A stretch of 64,000 nt of DNA from Halovenus marina (GTDB lineage: Archaea > Halobacteriota > Halobacteria > Halobacteriales > Haloarculaceae), in NCBI RefSeq assembly GCF_051414115.1, contig NZ_JBLKNZ010000001.1, forward strand, positions 2,232,001 through 2,296,000. Reading direction: 5' to 3'. A program made the position numbers and the translations under genes. The notes under the pieces were generated by a model. The model saw nothing but the letters and a program-made list of their open reading frames with translations. It made no database searches and was not told the origin of the DNA. Numbering within the stretch: position 1 is the stretch's first letter; each line of letters starts with the position of its first letter. Positions 55,904 to 63,846 of the stretch are shown in pieces.

Positions 55904-56698
55904 TTACAGGTGTTCAAGCTTTACTTTGCCGGTATTTTCCTGATCTGCTCGTCTTCCTGCTCTTAGCAGGGTTTCTATTGCTTGTCTGCAGTCTCCGCTG
56001 TTTTCGGCTACTGTTTCTGCGATCTCTTTGATTACTTTTTCTGGTGCTGTTCCGGGTCTGAATGCTTGTTCTACTCGTTTTTTGAGGATGTTTTTGAGTT
56101 GGTCTTGGTTGTAGGGCTGGAATTGGAGTGTTTGGCAGTTTAACCGGCTTCTGCTTCTGGGGTCGAGTTTGAGTTTGGATGGGTGGTGGTTGGAGACCAT
56201 GATGATGCCGACTTGGTTTTCGGCTTCTTCGTTGAGTGTTTGGAGGTCGTAGATGATTTCTGTGCGTTGGTCTAGTTGGTCGAATTCGTCTAGTGCGAGT
56301 GCGACGTTGCGTTTCTTGTCCAGCCATTCCCTGATTTTGGAGAGGAGTTCGTCGACCGGTTTTCCTTTTCGGGGTGCCGGGTATCCGAGTTCGATTAGTA
56401 GCTGGGTTAGTAGTGAGGATCGTGTGTTGTACTTCCAGCAGTTGATGTAGATTGACCGGGCTGAGGTCTCGTTTTCTAACTGGTTGAATACGTGTTTGAC
56501 GCAGGTGGTTTTGCCTACGCCTGCTGGGCCGTGTACTAACAGGTTTTCCGGTTGTTTTCTTTGTGTAAGCGGTCTGACTGCGTTGGCGATTCTTTCAATC
56601 TTGTTGTCTCGTCCGATCGGTTTTTCCGGTTGGTAACCGGTGTTTAGATAGGTTTCAGACCTGAGTACGCCTTTCGAAGCTTTCGACTTGTCGAACAC
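55904..56698 (-). CDS. Orc1/Cdc6-like AAA+ ATPase lacking the winged helix
   Basis: The 264-residue protein has Walker A GPAGVGKT (57-64), Walker B ALDEFDQL with Asp137/Glu138, a sensor-1 segment (IIMVSNHHP), and an arginine-rich RSRSRLNCQ box-VII-like region. It aligns with the AAA+ part of archaeal Orc1/Cdc6 but ends ~100 residues short of the family, without the C-terminal winged helix that binds DNA. It may act as a partner or regulator of the full-length paralogue at 56872, which it faces across an origin-like spacer. Confidence 0.8.
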   Translation of the reverse strand: MFDKSKASKGVLRSETYLNTGYQPEKPIGRDNKIERIANAVRPLTQRKQPENLLVHGPAGVGKTTCVKHVFNQLENETSARSIYINCWKYNTRSSLLTQLLIELGYPAPRKGKPVDELLSKIREWLDKKRNVALALDEFDQLDQRTEIIYDLQTLNEEAENQVGIIMVSNHHPSKLKLDPRSRSRLNCQTLQFQPYNQDQLKNILKKRVEQAFRPGTAPEKVIKEIAETVAENSGDCRQAIETLLRAGRRADQENTGKVKLEHL

Positions 56699-56871
56699 TG
56701 GATTCTCCCCCCCTCGTGGAACTATTTGTGTTGGTGTTGTTTGATTGCCGTTCCCACTGACCGTGTTTCACTTGAACAATATATATATATCAGAGTTGGG
56801 CTGGCCAGACTTTTCAAATGAAACCCGGTTCAACTCAACCAGTGTAACTCCTTCAGTCGAAGTATCTCTAT
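56699..56871. other. Candidate replication origin of the element
   Basis: The 173-bp spacer between two divergent Orc1/Cdc6-like genes contains an alternating A/T run (aacaatatatatatatcag, 56775-56793). It is flanked by related 13-mers in inverse orientation: gtttcacttgaac at 56765-56777 and tttcaaatgaaac at 56812-56824 (11 of 13 bases agree after inversion). This resembles archaeal origins, in which inverted ORB elements bound by Orc1/Cdc6 flank an unwinding region. The repeats differ from the classical ORB, as expected for an element-specific initiator. Promoters of both genes lie here too. Confidence 0.6.
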
Positions 56872-57879
56872 ATGACCGTAATCGAAGACGTGACGCCGCT
56901 AAAACAAAGTCATCTACCTGAGAAAATCATCGACAGAGAACAAGAACAGCAGCTTCTCCACAAAAATTTGGAAGTGAGAAACCTGCATGTCCACGGCCCC
57001 AGGGGAACAGGAAAAACACATCTTGTAAAGAAAGCAATAGGGGAGGCAGAAACCAGGACTTGCTACATCAACTGCCTGAAACACGACACACAGTACAAGG
57101 CCCTACAGCAAATCCTATCCCAGTTGTCTCAAGCCGAGGTAAAGTCAGGATACCATACTTCCGAACTCCAGCGAAGAATCGAAAAACAAGCACTGGATAC
57201 TACAATCGTTCTAGACGAACTCGACTTTCTGCTCTTGAACGACGGCGACGACCTAATCTACTATCTCTCAAGACTGGAGAATACACCGACGATTACAGCA
57301 ATCACGTCAAACACCGAAGACCTAAGCGAAGAACTGGAGCCACGGACATACAGCTCCTTCCAGCCCCGGCAGATACAGTTCGAACCATACACCGGAGAAC
57401 AAATATACGAGATACTGGCAGACAGAGCATGGAAAAGCCTGGAGAGCCGGTCAGTACATAGAAACGCAGTAACTTATATCGCCTCCACAACACAAAACAT
57501 AGAGATCGCATTAACCTGGCTTCGAACTGCGGCTCAAAAAGCAGAAGACACAGTGACGGAAGATCTCGTCCAAGAAATCAAGGAAGAAGCTTTCGAACTC
57601 TATACTGAAACCAAGCTTCAGCACCTATCACAACACCACAGAACACTGTACCAAGCCCTAAAAGAACTCTCAAAAGAGGGAGACCATGTTGTACAGGCTG
57701 GAGACATATACCAGAGATATCGGAAGAATGCTTCGAGGCAAGATGGAGAGACTCTGTCAGATCGGAGGATCAGCGACTTCCTGAAACAACTGGAACATCT
57801 GAACCTTATCGAAGCAAAATACCATTACGGAGGTAGAAAAGGGAAAACACGAGAAATACAACTCAACAAACCAACATAA
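56872..57879 (+). CDS. Orc1/Cdc6-like replication initiator (full length)
   Basis: The 335-residue protein has Walker A GPRGTGKT (42-49), Walker B VLDELDF with Asp115/Glu116, a sensor-1 segment (ITAITSNTEDL), and a C-terminal winged-helix-like part (~250-335; ALKELSKEGDHVVQAGDIY, RRISDFLKQLEHLNLIEA). It should bind the adjacent origin and recruit the host replicative helicase. It is shorter and more divergent than chromosomal Orc1/Cdc6, as in haloarchaeal plasmids and viruses. Codon use is AT-shifted, unlike host genes. Confidence 0.85.
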   Translation: MTVIEDVTPLKQSHLPEKIIDREQEQQLLHKNLEVRNLHVHGPRGTGKTHLVKKAIGEAETRTCYINCLKHDTQYKALQQILSQLSQAEVKSGYHTSELQRRIEKQALDTTIVLDELDFLLLNDGDDLIYYLSRLENTPTITAITSNTEDLSEELEPRTYSSFQPRQIQFEPYTGEQIYEILADRAWKSLESRSVHRNAVTYIASTTQNIEIALTWLRTAAQKAEDTVTEDLVQEIKEEAFELYTETKLQHLSQHHRTLYQALKELSKEGDHVVQAGDIYQRYRKNASRQDGETLSDRRISDFLKQLEHLNLIEAKYHYGGRKGKTREIQLNKPT

Positions 57880-57900
57880 TATACACGGACACCAAGTGAC

Positions 57901-59109
57901 TCATCCGCTTATCCGTCCCGTATTATACAGATTAGATATCTCTGTGCTTGTCAACCCCCGGTCATATAGCCTCAAGTCGTCTATATCTCCGTTATATGCT
58001 TCTCCGCCAGCTCCTGTCGCTCCAAATGATGTCTGTCCTGAATCATCCAGTGAGATTGATCCAATATTATTGGAGTTGTCAAGCGTTGAATCAACATATA
58101 ATTCCAGGTCTGACCCATCATATTGTGCGACAATATGATTCCACGATCCAGCGGCATACGATCCGCTAAATCCGACATCATATTTCGTCCCCGTACTGTC
58201 AAAAATGAAGAACTGATCTTGGGCCGCGTGCCAACGAAGCAGTATTTTTGCAGAAGCAGAATACACTCGGTCGTTGCTTGATTCGGACGTGCTGTTGGAG
58301 TCATCGGGGTTAATCCAAAGTGCAAGTGCAAACGTATCCGTGATCTCCCCAAATCCGCTGTCAGAGAATATTTCAACGTTGTCATCTACCCCGTCAAACG
58401 AATACGCTTCGTTTGTCGAATAGGTCTGATTTGCCCCGCTCACTCCAGTTGTTGGGCCGTTGATTGTGCCGTCATTATCTCCCCATACGTCAATAGCGGT
58501 TCCCGATGACGTATCACCATTATCAAGTGTGTATCGAGCGATCCCGCTCTCGGGTATCGCGGTAGAGATTAGGTTGGTTTTGTATGTTGTGTTGTTGTAT
58601 CGTGTTTTGAGTTGTTGGTTGGATTTGTCTAGCCAGATTTGTTGGTTGTTGTCTGTAGTTTTTGTTGATTTAGTAGGTATTTGTAGTTCGTTACTGGCTT
58701 TTACACGGTCCGCTATTAATTCGGTTAGGTTTGCTTGTTCTGCATCTATTTTTCCGGTTGTGTCTACCGAAAAGTTCGGGTTTTCCTGTGAGCTACTGTT
58801 ATAGTATTCTAAAGGATTATTTGATCGGATGTTAAACGCAGAAGTACTGGGCAGCATCGCTAACGCTCCAAGACCTGCCGCACCTGTACCCATCTTCTTC
58901 AAGAAGTCTCTTCGTGACAATTCGTTGGAGGAGTCTAGTTGTTGCTTGGCTTTCTCTTCTATCCGTTCCTCTACTTTTTTCTCTACTTCTTGTTCGACTC
59001 GGTCGTTGAGTCGTTCCTCGACTCTTCTCTCTACTTCTTCATCCAGTTGCTCTCTAAGCCTTTTCCGGACTTTTTCTTCGATTATTTCATCGATATTTTT
59101 CTCAGTGAT
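57901..59109 (-). CDS. Coiled-coil/Tat-module protein with LamG-like C-terminal domain, apparent ATC start
   Basis: The 402-residue frame has an acidic coiled coil (~3-60), a Tat motif SRRDFLKKMG (~65-74) with hydrophobic GAAGLGALAMLPSTSA, then FNIRSNNPLEYY, a Thr/Asn-rich linker, and a LamG/concanavalin-like jelly-roll (~185-400; AYSFDGVDDNVEIFSD, TFALALWINPDD, WNHIVAQYDGSDLELYVD, DIDDLRLYDRGLTSTEISNL in parts). Such lectin-like domains bind sugars. The N-terminal part duplicates the module at 55414-55818. The frame lacks ATG or GTG before residue 64; an ATC at 59109 follows AGGTG by ten bases. A TTG at 58920 would drop the coiled coil. Confidence 0.72.
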   Translation of the reverse strand: MTEKNIDEIIEEKVRKRLREQLDEEVERRVEERLNDRVEQEVEKKVEERIEEKAKQQLDSSNELSRRDFLKKMGTGAAGLGALAMLPSTSAFNIRSNNPLEYYNSSSQENPNFSVDTTGKIDAEQANLTELIADRVKASNELQIPTKSTKTTDNNQQIWLDKSNQQLKTRYNNTTYKTNLISTAIPESGIARYTLDNGDTSSGTAIDVWGDNDGTINGPTTGVSGANQTYSTNEAYSFDGVDDNVEIFSDSGFGEITDTFALALWINPDDSNSTSESSNDRVYSASAKILLRWHAAQDQFFIFDSTGTKYDVGFSGSYAAGSWNHIVAQYDGSDLELYVDSTLDNSNNIGSISLDDSGQTSFGATGAGGEAYNGDIDDLRLYDRGLTSTEISNLYNTGRISG

Positions 59110-59178
59110 AGAAGTTGTCCACCTTTAGCAACTTTTCTGTATCAGATATTTTTAACTTTTTGTAAGAAACTATTGTAT

Positions 59179-59556
59179 TCAGAGTAGCTGGGTGAGGTCG
59201 GTTTCCTCCAATTCGTTGAGTTCCCGAAGAAGTTCTCTTCTCTCTTTCTCCAGTTCCTGTTTGTCTCTCCAGTGTTGGACTCGTTCTTCGCGTAGAAGGT
59301 TGTAGAACTCCGTTACTTTCTGCTTCAGTTCATCGACGTTGCCGGTCAGTTTGTATGCTTTCTCAAGGCGTTCCAGGTACCAGTCCAGCTTGGACTCCAA
59401 GTCCTCCCTGTGTTGCTCGAAAATCGCTTCTCGCTCCTCTAACTGCTGTTCAATCCGGTTCAACTCTTCTTCCAGCCGTAGCTCCTGCCGGTCGTGAGAC
59501 TGCTTCAAGAATTCTTCAACGTCGAGATCTTTATTTCCGTATTCGAAGTACTCCAC
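59179..59556 (-). CDS. Small coiled-coil protein in the element
   Basis: The 125-residue protein is almost wholly helical and charged (RQELRLEEELNRIEQQLEER in the first half, EERVQHWRDKQELEKERREL in the second), with a short predicted loop near residue 75. No known domain is seen. It starts with ATG 59556 (MEYFEYGNKDLDVEEF) and is 69 bases upstream of the LamG-domain gene on the same strand. A structural or partner role for the coiled-coil module proteins nearby is only a guess. Confidence 0.72.
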   Translation of the reverse strand: MEYFEYGNKDLDVEEFLKQSHDRQELRLEEELNRIEQQLEEREAIFEQHREDLESKLDWYLERLEKAYKLTGNVDELKQKVTEFYNLLREERVQHWRDKQELEKERRELLRELNELEETDLTQLL

Positions 59557-59590
59557 AACTCAGGTATTTGAAAAGGAAGAGGGAAACAGG

Positions 59591-59743
59591 TTATTCCTCA
59601 CCGCTCTGCGTAAGACCCTGGTATTCCCTTGCCTTCTCCCTGTACAGCTTCGGTAACTCCTCAAGCTCTTCATCACTCCAAGAATCAACCTTCTCCAACA
59701 GTTCCTCGGCTTCATGAAGCAACCCTGCGGATAGTCGTTTCAT
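59591..59743 (-). CDS. Small helical protein in the element
   Basis: The ATG at 59743 opens a 50-residue frame MKRLSAGLLHEAEELLEKVD followed by a helical segment ending TQSGEE. The frame remains open to a TTG at 59809, which would add 22 residues (QAIEGQPINRYFLIQLPS). No family is recognised. It lies between the recombinase and the coiled-coil gene on the minus strand and may be co-transcribed with both. Confidence 0.55.
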   Translation of the reverse strand: MKRLSAGLLHEAEELLEKVDSWSDEELEELPKLYREKAREYQGLTQSGEE

Positions 59744-59825
59744 GAAAAGAGATGGTAGTTGAATCAGGAAATACCGGTTGATTGGCTGACCTTCGATTGC
59801 CTGAACCAATTAGCCGGGAGAGTCT

Positions 59826-61058
59826 CTATCCATCAATCTTCTCCAGTTTCTCCAAGACACCTTTCTCATCAAGTTCGGCCAAGCGTTCCAATACTTCCTG
59901 CTTCTCCTCCCGGTTTGTTTCCTGTTCTAGGCTGAGGGGACGACCGCAGTTCCGGCACTCGGAATACGTCGACTGGTTTTTCGTCCCGCAGAACGGACAG
60001 TCTTGGCTTTGATCCTGCTTTTCTCCGGTGCTTAGTCCATACTTTTCTCTAATAGCTTTGTTGACGTCGTCGTTGTTGAGGTGGACGTAGACCTTTGCCC
60101 TATCTGATCCTGGTTTCCAGCCAGCGAACTTGTTCAACTGCTCGTATCCCATGAACGTTGCAACCTCGGTTAAACGGGTGTGCCGCAGATTATACGGCCT
60201 CCGCTTATTCTCTGGGATATCCGCTCGCTCACAAGCATCTTTGAATCGTCTCCTGAAACCATCATACTTCATCCGATCCGCAAGGTCTGGCTCATAACTA
60301 CAGGAATCATCGTGATGGTGAGGTATCTCTCCACAAGTCTTACAGGCTTGCTGTTCTGTCTTCACCCAGAGTGGAGCGTTCGGAGCTTCGATATCGCCTG
60401 GTTCTCCGCCAAGCGGATGAGAGGCAATCCATTCACGAAGCGGACGCCCAGAACGGACAAGCTGGTTCGTCCTGTCCGGTGTACCTTTTGCTCCCTCTAA
60501 GAAGATGAAATCACCCTTCTCGTTGGTTGTGAAATCCCCGATGTTCCGTGAGAGGAGTTCTCCGGGCCGGGCAGCAGACTCGTAGAGAACGTAGGTAAAT
60601 GCCCTATCTCGGGTGCTGGTGAAGTTCCTGAGCAACTGCTTCAGTTCACCGTCAGTGAACAGGTCTTCCCGTGAGACAGACGTCGGCTTGTTGTTCTTGT
60701 GAACAGAGAAGAACTTGATTTTCTCCGGTGCCTGCCCCCGATTCTCAACTGTGTAAAATTTATTGATCGCACTTCGGAACTTGTGCTTTGTAGACTCAGC
60801 GTAGTCACTCCGGTTAAGCTCCGCGACAAGATTCTTTAGCTCTTCCTCAGAAGCACCCCGTATTCGGAAGTTTTCCGGTGCGAACTTGTTGAGTACAGTC
60901 TTCCATGCGTATATGTGGCGTTGCTGCTGGCTCTCACCGATACCTTCTGCGGCAGCGTGGTTGATCAAATCCCGTACCGCCTCGAAGTTCTCCTGCGAGA
61001 CTTCGTCCTCCAGATTTTGAAGAGCTTTAGATACATCGATGTATTCGGTTGTGGTCAT
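59826..61058 (-). CDS. int: Archaeal tyrosine recombinase/integrase with zinc-ribbon tail
   Basis: The 410-residue protein has a SAM-like N-terminal DNA-binding domain (~10-105) and a catalytic domain. Visible catalytic residues are Arg164 (ESAARPGELL), Arg292 in YNLRHTR (Tyr289 in place of the usual His of HxxR, as in other haloarchaeal integrases), Trp314, and nucleophile Tyr324 in AKVYVHL. An internal cysteine/histidine cluster (CKTCGEIPHHHDDSC, ~239-253) and a C-terminal zinc ribbon (CPFCG, CRNCG) are extra. It should integrate the element at tRNA-Thr. ATG 61058; the stop is 82 bases before the next ORF's ATG. Confidence 0.93.
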   Translation of the reverse strand: MTTTEYIDVSKALQNLEDEVSQENFEAVRDLINHAAAEGIGESQQQRHIYAWKTVLNKFAPENFRIRGASEEELKNLVAELNRSDYAESTKHKFRSAINKFYTVENRGQAPEKIKFFSVHKNNKPTSVSREDLFTDGELKQLLRNFTSTRDRAFTYVLYESAARPGELLSRNIGDFTTNEKGDFIFLEGAKGTPDRTNQLVRSGRPLREWIASHPLGGEPGDIEAPNAPLWVKTEQQACKTCGEIPHHHDDSCSYEPDLADRMKYDGFRRRFKDACERADIPENKRRPYNLRHTRLTEVATFMGYEQLNKFAGWKPGSDRAKVYVHLNNDDVNKAIREKYGLSTGEKQDQSQDCPFCGTKNQSTYSECRNCGRPLSLEQETNREEKQEVLERLAELDEKGVLEKLEKIDG

Positions 61059-61439
61059 ACTGGTGGTTCACGGAAATTAGAGAGAAGGAAGGACGGGAGA
61101 CACTGAGGTTCGAATGATGGTCGATCCATCGAACGCCGGGTTCACTTGACCGGGTAAATCGCTTCTCGTCTTTCTTTTGCACCCGGCCTCGCTTGGTGTC
61201 CATTGAACCGTTCGTAGATTGGACTCTCTGGCCGTGGAATGAACGGTTCTAGAGTCTTTACTGAGTTGCTTTGACTCTTTCCTTCCTTCGTTTGGTTTGT
61301 TAAGAAAAGTATGGTCTAGAAATCTTTAAAATATAGGGGATAAGACAAAGCCACCATACGAAGTAGTGATATCGGGGAATTCAGTGGCTCAGTCAGAAGC
61401 GTGAAAAGAACTTAAGGCCACTTTTCCATTAGAAGGGAT
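61059..61439. other. Gene-free region upstream of the recombinase with inverted repeats
   Basis: No convincing coding frame lies in these 381 bases. They contain three inverted repeats: gatgg/ccatc around 61116-61130, gccgggt (61135-61141) with acccggc (61181-61187), and gaaccgttc (61205-61213) with gaacggttc (61241-61249). Near 61325-61336 the AT-rich tttaaaatata may be the TATA box of the following gene, and acttaagg at 61408-61415 is a second candidate. The repeats could bind the recombinase or a regulator. Confidence 0.6.
61205..61249. repeat. Inverted repeat upstream of integrase
   Basis: A perfect 9-bp inverted repeat, gaaccgttc at 61205-61213 and gaacggttc at 61241-61249, is separated by 27 bases. 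The spacing of arm centres (36 bases) is about three and a half helical turns, compatible with a protein-bound operator or a long-loop RNA hairpin. It is about 150 bases upstream of the recombinase start on the opposite strand. Confidence 0.5.
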
Positions 61440-63023
61440 ATGGCAGGTTCGGAAAAGGAGATTGAAGATTGGTGGGTATCCTTCATCAAAAGCCGTAGAA
61501 GTGAAGAACAAGCTTCTTTTCACACGGTTCAGGACTACAGTTCGCCCTGTCAGGTGGAGGTTTTCTGGATTGATGAACCTCTTGAAGGCCAGCTAATATT
61601 TGTTACCAGAGACCGCGACCGTCCAGATAAAGACGTTGTTGTAAACGGGCCGTACTCGGGGGAGCATTTTATTGAGAAAGTCGCGGAGATAAGTGAAGAA
61701 GAAAGATGGCAGCAGAAGGTACCCCCACAAGATTTCAAAACTCCGCCAGGCCGAGACCCACAAAGGGCGGACGTATTGGCAAGCCTTATCTCAAAATTAA
61801 CTGGGAGACTAGAACAATCCATATTCAGCGATCTGTCTTCGCCTGGACTAGGATTTTTGGATCAAGGCCGTCTGTGGCCGCAAGGCTCGTATCGTATTCT
61901 GACAGGGAACGTAGTAGATATAGATACGTCGAATAACACAAGCACTCAAAACACCGAAGATGATGAAAATGGGGAGGTGAAACAAATAGATGAATCGTCA
62001 GAGGACTCGGGTGAAAAAGAGGAAGAGAGCCCAAAACCGGCTGGAGGTGGCTTTATTTATCCTGCTGTATGGATAGATAACCCTCCAGAGAGAACATTTG
62101 CTGAGAAAGTCTGGGATCCACAATTCCGAGAAAATGAGATAGTATATGAGGATGAGATCCTGGGAAGAGACTTTATAGCATTTAGAGATGGGTTGTTGGC
62201 ACTTACAATAGAAGTGCCTGCAGACTCGTCAAATGGAGATAATGAAGGACAAAAGAATGACGCTGATACAGTTTTAGAGATTCTAAATACAGTATTAGGA
62301 ATAGGAACCATAGGACAGCGATTCCAATGGAGATCACTTCAACCTCGAGAATTCATTTCAGGTAAAATCGGCTCAGAGGGATTCAAAAATCACCATGCTG
62401 AGTTATCAACCCCGTCAGGAAGGAATCAATTGCTTTCCGGAGAGTCTCGACCAGCTGACCATGAAAGAGGGTTGATCTCGTCAGAACGGCTCGGATATCT
62501 ACTACAGGTTACTGAGGACATATATGGCGAATCCGATCTACATGAGTTGATTGATCTTCATCTACAAGCCCACACACATTTCTTAGATGATGAATATACC
62601 GCTTCCTTCTTGTTGAATTGGACGGTGGTCGAGCAATTCGTCGAGATGATAACTGAACGCGATCTCCGGGATGAACATAATGTGAACCGCGATCGACGGG
62701 AGAGTATTTTTGATGGATCGCACTGGTTTATTAGCCATATACTTGAACTAGCTGAAGTTGCAGATATTATAGATAATGGGATTTATTCAGAGTTAGATCG
62801 GCACCGTAGCAAACGCAACGATATTGTACACGATATGGAGACCGCCTCAGTTGAGAGAGCGGAGGATCTTGACCATTTAGTATCTGAGCTGCTGTGTCGG
62901 GAAGTCAATAATCGTTTGGATTCTACAGACGTAGAACAATTAGAGCATATGGCTATCCCAATGAAACCAAAAACTAGACGAGCATTTCGAGACGGCGAAT
63001 ACAAACCGAAAAAATGGAGATAG
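61440..63023 (+). CDS. Large unknown protein with C-terminal HEPN-like RxxxxH motif
   Basis: I do not recognise the full 527-residue protein. The first ~300 residues are alpha/beta with a disordered acidic Ser/Glu linker at ~170-205. The C-terminal part (~360-480) is helical: FLLNWTVVEQFVEMI, then LDRHRSKRNDIVHDME with Arg459-x4-His464, the RNase motif of HEPN (Apea-like) domains found in toxin and anti-virus systems. Base composition is element-type and low GC. ATG 61440 follows agaagggat, a weak ribosome site. Activity is inferred only. Confidence 0.65.
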   Translation: MAGSEKEIEDWWVSFIKSRRSEEQASFHTVQDYSSPCQVEVFWIDEPLEGQLIFVTRDRDRPDKDVVVNGPYSGEHFIEKVAEISEEERWQQKVPPQDFKTPPGRDPQRADVLASLISKLTGRLEQSIFSDLSSPGLGFLDQGRLWPQGSYRILTGNVVDIDTSNNTSTQNTEDDENGEVKQIDESSEDSGEKEEESPKPAGGGFIYPAVWIDNPPERTFAEKVWDPQFRENEIVYEDEILGRDFIAFRDGLLALTIEVPADSSNGDNEGQKNDADTVLEILNTVLGIGTIGQRFQWRSLQPREFISGKIGSEGFKNHHAELSTPSGRNQLLSGESRPADHERGLISSERLGYLLQVTEDIYGESDLHELIDLHLQAHTHFLDDEYTASFLLNWTVVEQFVEMITERDLRDEHNVNRDRRESIFDGSHWFISHILELAEVADIIDNGIYSELDRHRSKRNDIVHDMETASVERAEDLDHLVSELLCREVNNRLDSTDVEQLEHMAIPMKPKTRRAFRDGEYKPKKWR

Positions 63024-63046
63024 CTTAGATATTACTGAAGAAGGTG

Positions 63047-63364
63047 TTATACTACGTCTGAGGCAAAGTAGTGTTCGTAACTAGTGGCTGTCCGTTGACT
63101 AGCAGATCTGCGAAATGTCTCGTCTTGTTTTTCATCGTGGTCACTCATTGGTCGAGTATCGACTTCAACAATAGTTGTGTGTCCGTTCGTAAATTGAAAT
63201 ACAATATCGGGGACTTCGCCGCTGATTGGATCAGGATCGGGATATTTTCCGACGTTATCTGCCTTTGTAGTATCAACACTGCTCTGATTCTGGGTTCCTT
63301 TGATAAGCGACCGAACTGCTCTGTCGTGTTTCCCCATGATATATTCATCATAGGCTACATTCAT
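63047..63364 (-). CDS. Small protein, possible PD-(D/E)XK-like nuclease fold
   Basis: The 105-residue protein contains PDIVFQFTNGHTTIVEVDTR (residues ~52-71), where Asp53 and Glu67-x-Asp69 fit a degenerate PD-(D/E)XK core with Asp in place of Lys. A helical segment (RRSASQRTATSYEHYFASD) follows. The short length leaves room only for a minimal or broken nuclease fold. ATG 63364 is used; ATG 63337 is in frame. It converges on the HEPN-like gene, 23 bases away, but acts from the other strand. Confidence 0.5.
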   Translation of the reverse strand: MNVAYDEYIMGKHDRAVRSLIKGTQNQSSVDTTKADNVGKYPDPDPISGEVPDIVFQFTNGHTTIVEVDTRPMSDHDEKQDETFRRSASQRTATSYEHYFASDVV

Positions 63365-63406
63365 AATTTTTCTCCTTGGATTCGTTTCTCTACACCGTGG
63401 AGAGTT

Positions 63407-63763
63407 TCATCGATTGAAAAGATTCCTGAGATAATCCTTGAACCAGGAAATTATTCCGAAGAACGGGAGTTTTGGTAGTGCAAGGAGTGGTGCGAGCATT
63501 GCGATTAGAATTGGGAGTAGAAAGATTTGGCTGGCTTGTTGGGAGATCAGGAGAAAGGTGCCGATTAGAGCGTTGGCTGATACGAAGATGCAGTAGATGA
63601 TGAAAGGAAGTGTTTCTTCTGGTGCTCTTTCATACAGGATTCTTCGGCCTTTCTTGTTCTCGTGGGTGGCTTTCGCTTCCTCTTTGTCCGCAACAGATTG
63701 ATTGTATTCTTTCAGTTGCTGCTGTTCTTCGTTTGAAAGCTCAAGAAAATCCTGCTCTTCCAT
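63407..63763 (-). CDS. Two-helix membrane protein with coiled N-terminus
   Basis: The 118-residue protein has a charged helical N-terminus (~1-48; EEQQQLKEYNQSVADKEEAK) and two hydrophobic helices, LPFIIYCIFVSANALIGTFL (~53-72) and IFLLPILIAMLAPLLALPKL (~79-98). A basic tail (WFKDYLRNLFNR) follows. No family is recognised. It is 43 bases upstream of the PD-(D/E)XK-like gene and may be co-transcribed with it. Composition is element-type. Confidence 0.62.
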   Translation of the reverse strand: MEEQDFLELSNEEQQQLKEYNQSVADKEEAKATHENKKGRRILYERAPEETLPFIIYCIFVSANALIGTFLLISQQASQIFLLPILIAMLAPLLALPKLPFFGIISWFKDYLRNLFNR

Positions 63764-63846
63764 GTAACGTAATTCAGATTTTAAATCTCATAGAACTGTT
63801 TCAACCCTCGTTACTTTCCGATATCCTGAAACCGTTGAACTAGCTG

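Noticed and set aside
61090..61160. T-loop-like ggttcgaat suggesting a tRNA upstream of the integrase
   Set aside because: No acceptor, D or anticodon stems can be formed around it, and the flanks fit simple inverted repeats instead.
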